Shown: one piece after another, positions 62,635 to 64,000 of the stretch
Position numbering within the stretch: position 1 is the first letter of the stretch
Layout of the letters: each line of letters begins with the position of its first letter
From: Eopsaltria australis
Taxonomy: Eukaryota; Chordata; Aves; Passeriformes; Petroicidae
Assembly (NCBI GenBank): GCA_034509425.1
Contig: JAVTVJ010000041.1
Coordinates: forward strand, 767,001-831,000
Direction: 5' to 3'
DNA: 64,000 nt
Translations under genes and position numbers: made by a program
The notes under the pieces: model-generated
What the model saw: the letters and a program-made list of their open reading frames with translations, nothing else
Databases searched by the model: none
Told to the model about the DNA's origin: nothing

Positions 62635-64000
62635 CTTGGCCTGGTTGGTTTGTGCGGGGTTTTTTTCTGTATTTAAATCAGTGAAGTTTTGAACATGACT
62701 TCCTTTGTACACAGGCATGCTGAGTTTAGTTTTACGCTAATTTAATGTCAAAACAGTTACTAACTTTAATCTAATTCACTTGAAAAGTAAGCATCCACAG
62801 AAGTGCTCTACTTGTGTCCAAAGGCAGGTATAAACTGAATTTGCATTTTTTCAGCTCCCTTGAATTTCCCATTCATATGTGAAATCAGAGGCCCAAGCTG
62901 ACTCCTAAAATAGCAACATACTATTCCTTTTCCATTTTATACGCCTCATTTCTATTCTTCACAGTGCAAGTATGTACGTCTTTCACTGTATTTCCTTGGG
63001 ATACTTGGTTTTAGCACCTTCCTGAGGACACAGAGGGATTAGTGTTTAACAAGGTGGCACTCACAGCTGGTGGCCACTGCAGGGCCAGCAGGGCCCGATC
63101 AATCCCTGTGTGCCAGAGCAGCATCTCATCTTCCCACTTCCCGCCTTTGGAAAGAGAAATTCTACACCATGACAGCTAACTCTTTAGCAAAGTTCACCTC
63201 AAACCCTCAACCTCAAGTGTTAAAAAATAAAAGCCCTTAAATTATACAAGTTATTACATTTAATCCCTTTGGGGGAAGTGGGGAATGATTTTGTGATTAA
63301 GGACCTACTGTGGGGCTCAAGAGAATTAGTTCAATTCCAGACTCTGAAACAAGCTTCCAGATTCCCCTGGGAAAGCCTATGCAATCTCCTATCTCACATG
63401 GACACCAGCAGGGCAATTTATAAATGTGTGCAGCCCTCAGACATTGTAGTACCAACAGCTAAATAAATTCATAGTTAGGAGTTAGGTGAGGTTCAATAAT
63501 TTTGAGGACTAGTTACCTATCCAATGAGGGCACTACCATTAGACTATCACTTACCACAAATCATTATTAAAAATTGATATTAGATTCCTGAAAAATAGTA
63601 AGCTACATTATTACTTACTCCTGGGCTGACAGGTAGTTCCTAAGGGTTTAGTTAATGTATTAATGAAAATGATGAATGAGTGAAAAACGCTGCAAGATAA
63701 AAATAAATTGGCAGGTCTTACAGAAGGCGCCACTTAGTTCTAAAGCCAGGACTATTTTCTATGGTTTGTACCGCAGAGAAATTTTGTTCCAGTAAGATTT
63801 ATAGCTGGTATTGTTTCTTGGCAAAATAATTAATTCATGAATTTATTTAATTAATAGAATGAACAAATTTAATAATGAAAACTCATCTGACTACATGAGT
63901 TGTGATAGAGAAAATCCAGCAAGCACTATTGGAAAAACATAGTACTGAAGTCACTGTGTAACCTTCTAGACAGTGAAGTGTTCCACTACACAATGTACAG

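Larger units (their letters stand above)
56851..64000. other. Non-coding right end of the window
   Basis: No recognised gene; open frames are short. Holds the 38-base poly-T, the minus-strand exon-like segment at 60.7-60.8 kb, a GTTT microsatellite and an AT-rich patch at about 63820-63890. Two donor-like minus-strand sites (GTAAGT at 63.55 and 63.61 kb) lack partner acceptors. Confidence 0.6.

Noticed and set aside
1..64000. tRNA, rRNA, snRNA, CRISPR, phage or bacterial features
   Set aside because: I looked for box-B-like tRNA sequence, regularly spaced direct repeats with unique spacers and bacterial gene organisation, and saw none.

Overview
The window reads as vertebrate nuclear DNA, most likely from a bird. 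I base this on long spliced-gene architecture, CpG islands separated by AT-rich non-coding sequence, no recognisable Alu, L1 or other mammalian young repeats, a few short ancient amniote-type repeat scraps, and GC-rich minisatellites of the kind common in avian genomes. The class assignment is inference. There is no bacterial or phage gene content, no CRISPR array and no operon structure.

The only protein-coding sequence I can name is a 40-base first coding exon on the minus strand (20869-20908). It encodes MSRRKQAKPRSVK followed by a perfect splice donor. This is the N-terminal NuRD-recruiting motif of the SALL/FOG/BCL11/ZNF521/ZNF423 zinc-finger proteins, and the exact residues fit ZNF423 best (ZNF521 has Leu where this has Val). 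Positions 1-20868 would then be the start of ZNF423 intron 1, and positions above about 21.5 kb are upstream of the gene.

Layout. 1-20.8 kb: intron 1, holding an intragenic CpG island at about 2.38-3.2 kb (possible internal promoter), one ancient repeat scrap at 5.8 kb, short A/T/G tracts and long unremarkable stretches. 20.5-22.5 kb: the main CpG island, with the coding exon, a purine-rich 5' leader and unusual poly(dA:dT) tracts. On the plus strand it carries a consensus splice donor at 21870/21871 that suggests a divergent non-coding transcript; further splice-like signals follow at 23.2 and 24.2 kb. 22.5-30.2 kb: non-coding. 30.4-31.3 kb: a second CpG island. 31.3-56.1 kb: non-coding, with a 25-bp minisatellite at 38.5 kb and two weak exon-like segments (40.4 and 52.4 kb). 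56.1-56.85 kb: a GC-rich island built around a 35-bp minisatellite, with a strong CTCF-like motif beside it. 56.9-64 kb: non-coding, with a 38-base poly-T and a minus-strand exon-like segment at 60.7-60.8 kb.

I did not find an undescribed biological system. The most checkable leads are the divergent transcript, the CTCF motif next to the minisatellite, and the two extra CpG islands that could be alternative promoters for ZNF423 or non-coding RNAs. Long open frames elsewhere lie in GC-rich or repeat DNA, often open on both strands, and I do not treat them as genes.
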